This document shows, piece by piece, positions 57,172-64,000 of a stretch of 64,000 nt of DNA. This DNA is from Trichococcus sp. K1Tr (lineage in GTDB: Bacteria; Bacillota; Bacilli; Lactobacillales; Aerococcaceae): contig NZ_JAQMHR010000002.1 in the NCBI RefSeq assembly GCF_028309625.1, forward strand, positions 545,660-609,659, given 5' to 3'. A program made the position numbers and the translations under genes. Each line of letters starts with the position of its first letter. Positions within the stretch are counted from its first letter, which is position 1. The notes under the pieces were generated by a model, which was not told the origin of the DNA, searched no databases, and was given only the letters and a program-made list of their open reading frames with translations.

Positions 57172-57224
57172 TAAAAAAGGGTGAACCCAAATCATTTGAA
57201 CTGATTTGGATTCACTCTTATTTG
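57172..57224. terminator. Bidirectional terminator between ROK and HD genes
   Basis: AAGGGTGAA-CCCAAATCA pairs with TGATTTGG-TTCACTCTT (57178-57219), flanked by an A-run on the left and T-rich sequence on the right. Confidence 0.8.
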
Positions 57225-57233
57225 TGTTGATTA

Positions 57234-57854
57234 CTAGTGGCCTTCCCACTCGGAATGGAAGTCCTTCAGGAACTGTTCCATCCGAGTGTGGCGGGCAATC
57301 GCCTTTTGTTTGCCGGTTTCCGTGTGCATGCCATCCTTCAGCAGGAGCAGTTTTTCGTGGAAATGGCCGATCGTATCGCTGTCCGAATCCCCAGTGTGCT
57401 CGGGATCATAAAGCGGCCGGTCTTTGTGCCCGCCATACGCAAATGCGCGCGCGATGCCGATTGCGCCGATCGCATCCAGGCGGTCGGCATCCTGCACAAT
57501 CCGGCCTTCGAGCGTTTCCAGCACATGCTTGTTTTTTCCTTGCTTGAAGGAAAGGTTGTTCACGATGTAGATGACCTGTTCGATGACGGAGTCGCTCAGC
57601 TCGAACGGCCTGAGGATGTCGGTGATGATGTCTTCGCGGTCGTCGTCGGTATAGCCGAATTTATGGTCGGCTACATCGTGGAGAAGAGCCGCCAAGCCGA
57701 TGATGAGGCGATCGCCGTTTCCTTCCGCTTCGGCAATGTCCATGGACGTGTTATAGACCCGGAGCGTATGCCACCAATCATGCCCCGTAGCTTCGTTCCT
57801 CAGCTTTTCTGCGACGACATGTTTCACATCTTCGATAATGATCTCATTGCGCAT
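57234..57854 (-). CDS. HD-domain phosphohydrolase
   Basis: A 206-residue HD protein. The metal-binding His and the HD pair are in TGHDWWHTLRVYN and AALLHDVADHKFGY, and the final Asp in IVQDADRLDAIGAIGIAR. This YpgQ/YedJ-like subgroup is reported to have nucleotide (pyro)phosphatase activity, but the physiological substrate is not clear. It lies 35 bp downstream of the YqxD-type gene on the same strand and may be co-transcribed. Confidence 0.92.
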   Translation of the reverse strand: MRNEIIIEDVKHVVAEKLRNEATGHDWWHTLRVYNTSMDIAEAEGNGDRLIIGLAALLHDVADHKFGYTDDDREDIITDILRPFELSDSVIEQVIYIVNNLSFKQGKNKHVLETLEGRIVQDADRLDAIGAIGIARAFAYGGHKDRPLYDPEHTGDSDSDTIGHFHEKLLLLKDGMHTETGKQKAIARHTRMEQFLKDFHSEWEGH

Positions 57855-57889
57855 AACAATGCACCTCTTTCTTAGGTCTATTTAGTCTG

Positions 57890-58333
57890 TTAGGTTTCTT
57901 GCAATTTGGAAATAAGCAGTTTCCTGAATTTATGCCGATCCGCGTCCGTGAATGGCTTCGGGCCTTTTGTGCGTTTGCCGCTTTTGCGGACCATGGCACT
58001 CATGTAGCGGTCCTCAAGCAGCCGCTCCATATTGCTGTTGTCGTAGGCAAAGCCTTTGTGATGGAGGACGGTGAGTCCCTTCGGCAAAGCGAGTGAAGCC
58101 AAGCCGTAGTCCTGCGTGACCAGCAGATCGCCTCTTTTTGCGAGCTGGATGATTTTGAAGTCGGCTGCGTCCGCACCGGAATCGACGTAGACCGTCTTCA
58201 CTCCGGGTGGTTGGGGCGCATTTGAAAAGTGGGAAAAGCTGGTGACGATTGTGACCGGTATTTCGCGTTTGATGGCTTCTTCAATGATGATGTCTTTTAC
58301 GGGACAAGCATCTCCGTCGATCAATATATTCAT
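57890..58333 (-). CDS. YaiI/YqxD-family protein (DUF188)
   Basis: A 147-residue NYN/PIN-like protein of the UPF0178 family: [16 protein letters not shown] at the start, [12 protein letters not shown] in the middle and a C-terminal [20 protein letters not shown] segment. Conserved Asp residues suggest a metal-dependent nuclease fold, but no function is established. The ATG at 58333 with GAGGCG upstream is preferred to an earlier in-frame ATG. Confidence 0.9.
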   Translation of the reverse strand: MNILIDGDACPVKDIIIEEAIKREIPVTIVTSFSHFSNAPQPPGVKTVYVDSGADAADFKIIQLAKRGDLLVTQDYGLASLALPKGLTVLHHKGFAYDNSNMERLLEDRYMSAMVRKSGKRTKGPKPFTDADRHKFRKLLISKLQET

Positions 58334-58442
58334 GTGGCGCCTCGATTCAGTTTCTTTCTGACTCCATTTTACCAAAAAACGGGGCGGATTTCTCGATGAT
58401 GTGTGTGCCTGGATGAAGAAACGAAAGGAATATTACCGGCAA

Positions 58443-58569
58443 CTCCGGCCAATAGCTGTTGGCAGGAGTTCCGAGTGAAATACAGTCGCTACTTCCGGTG
58501 AGGAGAAGCTGGCCGGAGGAGAGCATATCTCTACATTCTCAGCTCCAGAGAAGACTATTCTCGCCGGAG
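58443..58569. repeat. Cluster 2 of 50-bp-period palindromes
   Basis: Three units of 26-27 bp at 58443-58468, 58493-58518 and 58543-58569, exactly 50 bp apart. They follow the pattern CTCCGG...GGAG with compensatory changes, as in the clusters at 24.7 kb and 63.1 kb. Confidence 0.75.
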
Positions 58570-58593
58570 GACAGAATGAAAAATGATCAAAAG

Positions 58594-58637
58594 CGCAAAA
58601 AAGCCGGCAGCCCGGAAATATTCCGGACCGCCGGCTA
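58594..58637 (-). terminator. Terminator of thrC
   Basis: Read on the minus strand, a GC-rich hairpin (AGCCGGC and GCCGGCT arms around inner CCGGAA/TTCCGG) is followed by TTTTTTGCG. Confidence 0.85.
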
Positions 58638-58657
58638 GGCAGTTAAACATTTGAAAA

Positions 58658-60145
58658 TCAGTTCAAGCCCAGGATGGACTCGACGCTCTTCTGCATTTCG
58701 TCGGAAGCGACAACTGTGTTATGGCGAACTTCCGCATGCAATAGTTCTTCGATTGCTGCTGGGAAAGCGACGCCGCTCAATTCTCTCAGGCGGTCCAACA
58801 TTTCTTCCATGGAATCATCCGAAAACTCAGGGTCGATGGCATTCAGGACTGCTTGCGGGAATTTGTAAGGGCTGGCAGTCGAAGCGATGATGATCGGTGT
58901 GTGATCATCAGTTTCAGCTACATAAGTGTTGGCAACATGCGCCGCCACCGCTGTGTGCGGGTCGATGACATAGCCTTCAGCATGATAAAGCGCAGCAATC
59001 TGAGCGCTTACTTCTTCTTCAGTCGCGTAGTCGGCATAGAAATCCTTTGCTTTTTCCTTCATTTCTTCCGTCACTTCGTAGCGACCGATTTCCTTCAATT
59101 GGTCCATGAAAGTTTGGACAGCTGCCGCGCTCTCATTGGCCAACAGGAACAACAGGCGTTCCAAGTTGCTGGAAACCAGGATATCCATGGATGGGGATGT
59201 CGTCAAAATGAAGTCGCGGTTGCGGTCATAAGCGCCGGTGTCGAAGAAATCGACCAGGACTTTGTTTTCGTTTGAAGCGATGATCAGTTTTTGGATCGGC
59301 AAGCCCATTTGTTTCGCGAAGTAGGCAGCCAAGATGTTCCCGAAGTTTCCGGTAGGGACTACGACGTTCATTGGCTCGCCGGCAGCGATGGCGCCTTGTT
59401 TCACCATTTGGCCGTAAGCATAGACGTAATAGACCACTTGCGGGATCAAGCGTCCGATGTTTATGGAGTTGGCTGAAGAAAATTGGAATCCTGCTTCATC
59501 CAAACGTGCAGCCAAGTCTGCATTTCCGAACATATTTTTGACGTTCGTCTGTGCGTCATCGAAGTTTCCATCGATTGCTACAACGGAAGTATTGTCGCCT
59601 TTTTGCGTCACCATTTGTTTTTCCTGAATGGCGCTGACGCCGTTCTTAGGATAGAAGACGATGATGCGTGTGTTCGGCACATCCGCGAATCCGACCAAGG
59701 CCGCTTTTCCGGTATCGCCCGAAGTTGCCGTCAGGATCACGATTTCTTTCGTGCTGCCGTTTTTCTTGGCTGAAGTCGTCATTAGGTAAGGCAAGATGGA
59801 AAGAGCCATGTCCTTGAACGCGATTGTCGGGCCGTGGAACAATTCCAGGTAGTGGTTTCCGCCGGCTTTCACCAATGGGACGATGCTGGAGTCGTCAAAT
59901 TTGTCATCGTAGGCTGCGTTGACGCAATGTTTCAATTCTTCTTCAGTGAAGTCGTCAAAAAAGTTTTTCATTACTTCGTAGGCTAATTCTTGGTAAGTCA
60001 TGTCGGCCAGGCGATCCAATGCGATGTCCAAAGCCGGAATGTGATCGGGTACGTACAATCCGCCGTCTGGCGCTATCCCTTGTAATATTGCTTGTGAAGC
60101 CGTCAGTGTTTTTTCTGCATTTCGTGTGCTATGATAGGTCGTCAC
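58658..60145 (-). CDS. thrC: Threonine synthase
   Basis: A 495-residue PLP enzyme. The N-terminus TTYHSTRNAEKTLTASQAILQGIAPDGGLYVP is typical of the long ThrC class; the PLP Lys lies in FHGPTIAFKDMALS and the phosphate-binding loop in ATSGDTGKAALVG. It converts O-phosphohomoserine to threonine. It is monocistronic, with its own promoter and terminator; no other threonine genes are nearby, and no T-box leader was seen. Confidence 0.96.
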   Translation of the reverse strand: MTTYHSTRNAEKTLTASQAILQGIAPDGGLYVPDHIPALDIALDRLADMTYQELAYEVMKNFFDDFTEEELKHCVNAAYDDKFDDSSIVPLVKAGGNHYLELFHGPTIAFKDMALSILPYLMTTSAKKNGSTKEIVILTATSGDTGKAALVGFADVPNTRIIVFYPKNGVSAIQEKQMVTQKGDNTSVVAIDGNFDDAQTNVKNMFGNADLAARLDEAGFQFSSANSINIGRLIPQVVYYVYAYGQMVKQGAIAAGEPMNVVVPTGNFGNILAAYFAKQMGLPIQKLIIASNENKVLVDFFDTGAYDRNRDFILTTSPSMDILVSSNLERLLFLLANESAAAVQTFMDQLKEIGRYEVTEEMKEKAKDFYADYATEEEVSAQIAALYHAEGYVIDPHTAVAAHVANTYVAETDDHTPIIIASTASPYKFPQAVLNAIDPEFSDDSMEEMLDRLRELSGVAFPAAIEELLHAEVRHNTVVASDEMQKSVESILGLN

Positions 60146-60200
60146 GGATTCAGTCTCCTCTACATTATTCTCATTTTTAAATTAAAAATTTCTCATAAAG

Positions 60201-60229
60201 AGTATGCCACATTTTCGTTGAAAACTCAA
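60201..60229 (-). promoter_or_regulatory. Promoter of thrC
   Basis: On the minus strand, TTGAGT (60224-60229), 17 bp and CATACT (60201-60206), about 55 bp before the start codon. Confidence 0.55.
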
Positions 60230-60267
60230 TAACATATCGAAATGCGCGCTGTTCTTATCAGTATTTT

Positions 60268-60306
60268 TATGAAAAAAACTCCCCGGTCAAGCAAATGACG
60301 GAGAAG
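60268..60306 (-). terminator. Terminator of the thiolase gene
   Basis: On the minus strand CTCCGTCA and TGACCGGGGAG form an imperfect stem with loop TTTGCT, followed by TTTTTTT. Confidence 0.7.
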
Positions 60307-60330
60307 CGATTGTGTGCTGTCAAAAATAGG

Positions 60331-61512
60331 TCACGGACGCTCAACGATCATGGCGATGCCCATTCCGCCACCGATGCAAAGGGAGGCGAGACCGAGCTTC
60401 GTATCCGTCCGTTCCAGTGCGTGCAGCAGGGTCACCAAAATCCGGGATCCGGATGCGCCGATTGGATGTCCCAAGGCGATTGCGCCGCCGCAGATGTTGA
60501 CTTTTTCCTCAGGCAAGCCCAAATCCCTGGTTACGGCGATACTCTGGGAAGCGAACGCTTCGTTCAATTCGAACAGGTCGATGTCCTCTGCATGCAATCC
60601 GGTTTTTTCCAACACTTGCTTGATGGCATGGTAAGGCGCATAGCCCATGATGGCCGGGTCGATTCCTGTTTCGGCATAGCCTTTGATTGTGGCCAGGTAT
60701 GGGATGCCTTTCGCTTCGGCTTCCGACTTCGGCATCAGCACCAAGGCGGCGGCTCCGTCGTTGATCCCGGATGCGTTCCCGGCAGTCACCGTGCCGTTCT
60801 TTTGGAAGGCTGGTCTTAATTTGCCCAAGCTCTCCATAGTGACATCTTTGCGGATATATTCATCATCGGCCACGACCGTCTGCTGGTTCTTGCGGTCCGA
60901 GAGGATGACAGGCGCGATCTCTTCCTTAAAATAGCCCGCTTCTTGGGCGGCGGCAGCCTTTTGTTGCGAATGCAGCGCGAAAGCATCCTGCTCTTCTCGG
61001 CTCACTTGGAATCTTTCCGCCACCGTTTCGGCCGTGATGCCCATGTGCTGATGATCGAACGCATCCGTCAGGCCGTCGTGCACAAGGCTGTCGATGGCGT
61101 TGATATCGCCGAGTTTGCTTCCCCAGCGTTGGTTCGGCAAGAGATAGGGAGCTTGCGACATGCTTTCGGTGCCTCCGACAACCACCGTTCTGGCATCGCC
61201 CAGACGGATGGCTTGGCTCGCGAGGATGATTGCTTTCAAACCGGAGCCGCAGACTTCATTGATCGTCATGGCGGTTTTTTCATAAGGGATTCCGGCAGCG
61301 ACTGCAATCTGCCGCGCTGTATTCTGGCCGATGCCTGCCTGCAGGACGTTTCCGAAAATGACGGAATCTACTTCTTCAGGGGATAAACCGGCACGGTTCA
61401 ACGCAGCTTTTGAGGCTGCCTTCCCCAGATCGACTGCGGTACAATTTTTGAGGCTGCCTCCGAATGAACCGATGGGGGTTCTGGCAGCACTGACAATTAC
61501 GACTTCTTCCAT
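60331..61512 (-). CDS. Acetyl-CoA C-acetyltransferase (thiolase)
   Basis: A 393-residue thiolase starting at the ATG at 61512 with AAGGAG upstream. The first catalytic Cys is in NEVCGSGLKAI, the His in NEAFASQSIAV and its neighbourhood, and the second Cys in CIGGGMGIAM with GGAIALGHPIGASG before it. It joins two acetyl-CoA to acetoacetyl-CoA, the first step of the mevalonate pathway, fitting the HMG-CoA synthase gene divergent from it and the HMG-CoA reductase gene further on. In enterococci this activity is fused to the reductase; here it is a separate protein. Confidence 0.95.
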   Translation of the reverse strand: MEEVVIVSAARTPIGSFGGSLKNCTAVDLGKAASKAALNRAGLSPEEVDSVIFGNVLQAGIGQNTARQIAVAAGIPYEKTAMTINEVCGSGLKAIILASQAIRLGDARTVVVGGTESMSQAPYLLPNQRWGSKLGDINAIDSLVHDGLTDAFDHQHMGITAETVAERFQVSREEQDAFALHSQQKAAAAQEAGYFKEEIAPVILSDRKNQQTVVADDEYIRKDVTMESLGKLRPAFQKNGTVTAGNASGINDGAAALVLMPKSEAEAKGIPYLATIKGYAETGIDPAIMGYAPYHAIKQVLEKTGLHAEDIDLFELNEAFASQSIAVTRDLGLPEEKVNICGGAIALGHPIGASGSRILVTLLHALERTDTKLGLASLCIGGGMGIAMIVERP

Positions 61513-61769
61513 TAAATGTCTCCTTTTTTGTATTATTTTGGGTAGAATTATTTTCATCGACCTTTGATACTTCCTATTTTACGTGACTAAGCGCTCATAA
61601 TGATATAAGAATTGGTAAAGAATTTCAAATTATATACAATTTTTCGATATGGGTTTTGTAAGATATCTTTAATTTGGTGTCCTAAGGTTGTTTTTTTGAG
61701 CGGTCTGGTCTATCATTTGGGATGAGAGGCATCAAATAAGTTATATATGAAAAGTAAGGGGTAGTTGTC

Positions 61770-62942
61770 GTGAAGATTGGGATAGATAAGATTGGCTTTT
61801 ATGCGCCACACTTCTTTGTGGATATGGAAAAGTTGGCGGAGGCCAGGGGAGTGGATCCGGCCAAATATACGATCGGCATCGGGCAAGAAAAGATGGCTGT
61901 CGCGCCCATAACGCAGGATGCTGTTACACTCGCCGCGAATGCCGCTTTACGGATCATCGATGAAGAGGATCTGGAGAAAATCGACTTGGTCATTTTCGGA
62001 ACGGAATCCGGCATCGACAATTCGAAATCAGGTGCCGTCTACGTACATGATCTTTTGGGGATCCAGGAACATGCCCGTTGCATCGAATTGAAACAGGCTT
62101 GCTACGGAGCGACAGCCGGCATCCAACTCGCGAAAGGTCATGTCGCTTTGAATCCGGAGAGCCGAGTATTGGTGCTCGGTTCGGACATTTCCCGCTACGG
62201 AATCGGCACAGCCGGTGAAGTGACACAAGGTGCCGGGGCAGTGGCTATGATCATCAGTGCGGAACCGCGCATCCTTGCGCTAGAGAATGAAAGCAGCTAT
62301 CTGACCGCCGATGTGATGGATTTTTGGAGACCCATCTACTCGGAAACGGCTTTTGTCGACGGTAAATATTCAAATGAGCAGTACATTTCGTTCTTCCTGA
62401 ACACTTGGGAAGAGTTCAAAGCAAAATACGGCGCCACCTTGTCTGATTTCGAAGCGATCTGTTTCCATCTGCCTTACACGAAGATGGGCATGAAAGCTCT
62501 GCGTGAAGTGCTGGACGAAGGTTCCGAAGCGGACCGCGAACGTCTGTCGGCGCATTACCAAACCAGCACTGTCTACAACAAGATCGTCGGCAATATTTAT
62601 ACGGGTTCCCTGTATCTGAGCCTGCTGTCCTTGCTGGAACTTTCCGATGACCTGAAAGCGGGCGACAAAATCGGTCTCTTCAGTTACGGATCCGGAGCGG
62701 TCGGAGAGTTCTTCTCAGCCACTCTGCAGGATGGATTCAAGGAGGCTTTAGCTGCCGCTGAGCATGGGAAAATGTTCGCCGGACGCAAAGAAGTGACAGT
62801 CAAAGAATATGAAGAGATCTTTTCTCGCGTTCTGCCGATCGATGGGTCAAGCATCGAATTGGATGTGGATGCAGATCCTGCAACCATCTGCGTTGAAGGT
62901 ATGGAATACAACAAACGCATCTATCTGAACAAAACCAGATGA
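61770..62942 (+). CDS. mvaS: Hydroxymethylglutaryl-CoA synthase
   Basis: A 390-residue HMG-CoA synthase. The catalytic Cys111 is in ELKQACYGATAG, the Glu in IFGTESGIDNSKS, and the His in AICFHLPYTKMG. It condenses acetyl-CoA with acetoacetyl-CoA. The start is a GTG at 61770 with AAGGGG eight bases upstream. It is divergent from the thiolase gene and convergent with the HMG-CoA reductase gene, so the three mevalonate genes form a cluster but not an operon. Confidence 0.96.
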   Translation: MKIGIDKIGFYAPHFFVDMEKLAEARGVDPAKYTIGIGQEKMAVAPITQDAVTLAANAALRIIDEEDLEKIDLVIFGTESGIDNSKSGAVYVHDLLGIQEHARCIELKQACYGATAGIQLAKGHVALNPESRVLVLGSDISRYGIGTAGEVTQGAGAVAMIISAEPRILALENESSYLTADVMDFWRPIYSETAFVDGKYSNEQYISFFLNTWEEFKAKYGATLSDFEAICFHLPYTKMGMKALREVLDEGSEADRERLSAHYQTSTVYNKIVGNIYTGSLYLSLLSLLELSDDLKAGDKIGLFSYGSGAVGEFFSATLQDGFKEALAAAEHGKMFAGRKEVTVKEYEEIFSRVLPIDGSSIELDVDADPATICVEGMEYNKRIYLNKTR

Positions 62943-62956
62943 TGAATGCGATGAAA

Positions 62957-63012
62957 AAACAGCACGCCGTCAGCCAAATTACTGGTGATGGCGTGCTGTT
63001 TTTGTTTTTTAT
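62957..63012 (+). terminator. Terminator of mvaS
   Basis: ACAGCACGCC (62959-62968) pairs with GGCGTGCTGT (62990-62999), followed by TTTTTGTTTTTT. Confidence 0.85.
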
Positions 63013-63037
63013 TTTGGATGGTTCCGGGGGCCGGCTC

Positions 63038-63164
63038 CTCCGGCCAAGCCGGCCTTGGCCGGAGGAAAAACAAATTTCAGCCCCTGTACTCCGGCGAGGC
63101 CGCCGCAACCGTAGAAGAAACAAAATCCGATACCTCTACTCCGGCGAGGCTCGCCTCACCGGAG
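63038..63164. repeat. Cluster 3 of 50-bp-period palindromes
   Basis: Three units at 63038-63064, 63089-63114 and 63139-63164, 51 and 50 bp apart, with CTCCGG and CCGGAG arms (CCGTAG in the middle unit). The first is a perfect 27-base palindrome around its centre. Confidence 0.78.
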
Positions 63165-63224
63165 AAAAAACTGGAATCCAGCCCGGGAGTTCGCTCCGAA
63201 AATCTCCGCCGATCTTGTTATGAC

Positions 63225-64000
63225 TCAATCGACTGCATCCGCACCGCGGATTTGGCTCAAAAGTTCCTGCGCCGTCGCCAGATTCATATTTTTTTCGCCC
63301 TTGAGCAGCTGGGACAGCTGTTCGATTTCGTTCCCGCCCGCGCCCGCGCTGATCGCCAGTGACCGCGAATGCAGACCCATGTGTCCTTTTTGGATGCCTT
63401 CCGTCACCAGCGCTTTGATGGCGGAAAAATTTTGCGCCAAGCCAACCGAGGCGATGATGGACTCCAGTTCGGATGCCGAACGGTATCCGAGGATTTCTTT
63501 CGTCATTTTCGCAGCAGGGTGGAAGTTGATGGACCCACCCACAGCTCCAATCGGCAATGGCAAAGTCAGACTTCCGAGCAGATCCCCGTTTTCCGCTTTT
63601 TTCCAGGAGGTCAAGGAACGGTACTGTCCGTTGCGGGAGGCATAAGCGTGTGCCCCGGCGGAAATGGCGCGCCAATCGTTTCCGGATGCCAGTACGATGG
63701 CGTCGATGCCGTTCATGATGCCTTTGTTGTTGGTGACGGCGCGATAAGGATCGACGTAAGCAAACTGATAAGCTTCGATCAGTCGGTCGCGCACTTCTTC
63801 ACCGGAGAACCTGCCTTTGGCCAGAAGTGCAGCCGGTATCCGGCATTCAGCGGTCGCCAAGCAGTCGGTCGCGTAATTGGACAGGATGCCCATCAAAGCT
63901 TCGCCGCCGGTCAAACTCTCCAAGTAAGGGATGACGCCTTCCATCATCGTATTGATGATGTTGGCCCCCATCGCCTCCATCGTCTCGACATGCAGATGGA
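63225..64000 (-). CDS. mvaA: Hydroxymethylglutaryl-CoA reductase (class II), 3' part
   Basis: The frame is open to the right edge, so the N-terminal part is missing; about 258 C-terminal codons are visible. HVETMEAMGANIINTMMEG is the conserved ETMDAMGAN-like region with the catalytic-site residues of HMG-CoA reductase, followed by LPLPIGAVGGSINFHP and GLAQNFSAIKALVTEGIQKGHMGLH, which carries the catalytic His. It reduces HMG-CoA to mevalonate. Convergent with mvaS; cluster 3 palindromes lie between them. Confidence 0.94.
   Translation of the reverse strand, partial: HLHVETMEAMGANIINTMMEGVIPYLESLTGGEALMGILSNYATDCLATAECRIPAALLAKGRFSGEEVRDRLIEAYQFAYVDPYRAVTNNKGIMNGIDAIVLASGNDWRAISAGAHAYASRNGQYRSLTSWKKAENGDLLGSLTLPLPIGAVGGSINFHPAAKMTKEILGYRSASELESIIASVGLAQNFSAIKALVTEGIQKGHMGLHSRSLAISAGAGGNEIEQLSQLLKGEKNMNLATAQELLSQIRGADAVD

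Noticed and set aside
60146-60330. A T-box leader before thrC
   Set aside because: The gap between thrC and its predicted promoter is only about 55 bp and no T-box sequence is visible.

Overview
This window is chromosomal DNA from a low-to-medium G+C Gram-positive bacterium of the order Lactobacillales, most like a Carnobacteriaceae member such as Trichococcus. That placement is an inference from gene content: a mevalonate pathway with separate thiolase, HMG-CoA synthase and HMG-CoA reductase genes, LicT/RAT-controlled beta-glucoside PTS genes, PdxST/PdxR, strong AGGAGG ribosome binding sites and cre-like sites. No rRNA or tRNA gene was seen. || Positions 1-24,000 are a defence island. It opens with the 3' part of pglX and a complete pglZ of a BREX system. 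Next comes a complete type II-C CRISPR-Cas9 locus: a tracrRNA gene at 4861-4965, a Fic-family gene, cas9, cas1, cas2 (no csn2 or cas4) and an array of 64 identical 36-bp repeats plus one degenerate terminal repeat. The tracrRNA anti-repeat shows that the crRNA strand is the minus strand, so the array is read back towards the cas genes, whose transcript ends at a terminator just before the array. Then follow a small unknown gene, a hicA-hicB toxin-antitoxin pair with a visible promoter and operator, and a three-gene operon (TerB_C-like protein, BrxD ATPase, BrxHI-like helicase) that looks like the remainder of the BREX locus. An IS110-family element with a structured upstream region, a candidate bridge RNA, and a GntR regulator close the island. 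|| Positions 24,600-32,000 hold housekeeping and purine-salvage genes: Nudix hydrolase, DegV, an NCS2 purine permease, a VOC protein, guanine deaminase, a pentapeptide-repeat protein and a YczE-like membrane protein. Positions 31,700-38,000 are an aryl-beta-glucoside operon: licT, PTS EIIBCA and two GH1 phospho-beta-glucosidases, with two RAT antiterminator/terminator switches and a cre site. A DUF1593 lipoprotein follows. Vitamin B6 genes pdxT, pdxS and divergent pdxR come next, then gabT with an iron-dependent alcohol dehydrogenase. || Positions 46,000-57,100 are a carbohydrate region. An AT-rich CUT1 ABC transporter lacking its own ATPase, a YesL-like protein and a LacI regulator are followed by a five-gene catabolic operon (two Gfo/Idh/MocA dehydrogenases, ThuA, a TIM-barrel isomerase and a ROK kinase). 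Matching 16-bp palindromes in front of both operons suggest one LacI regulon. The end of the window has an HD phosphohydrolase, a YqxD-type protein, thrC, a thiolase, mvaS and the 3' part of an HMG-CoA reductase gene. || Three intergenic clusters carry the same family of 26-27-bp palindromes at a period of about 50 bp, and a fourth cluster carries an unrelated palindrome at 52 bp.
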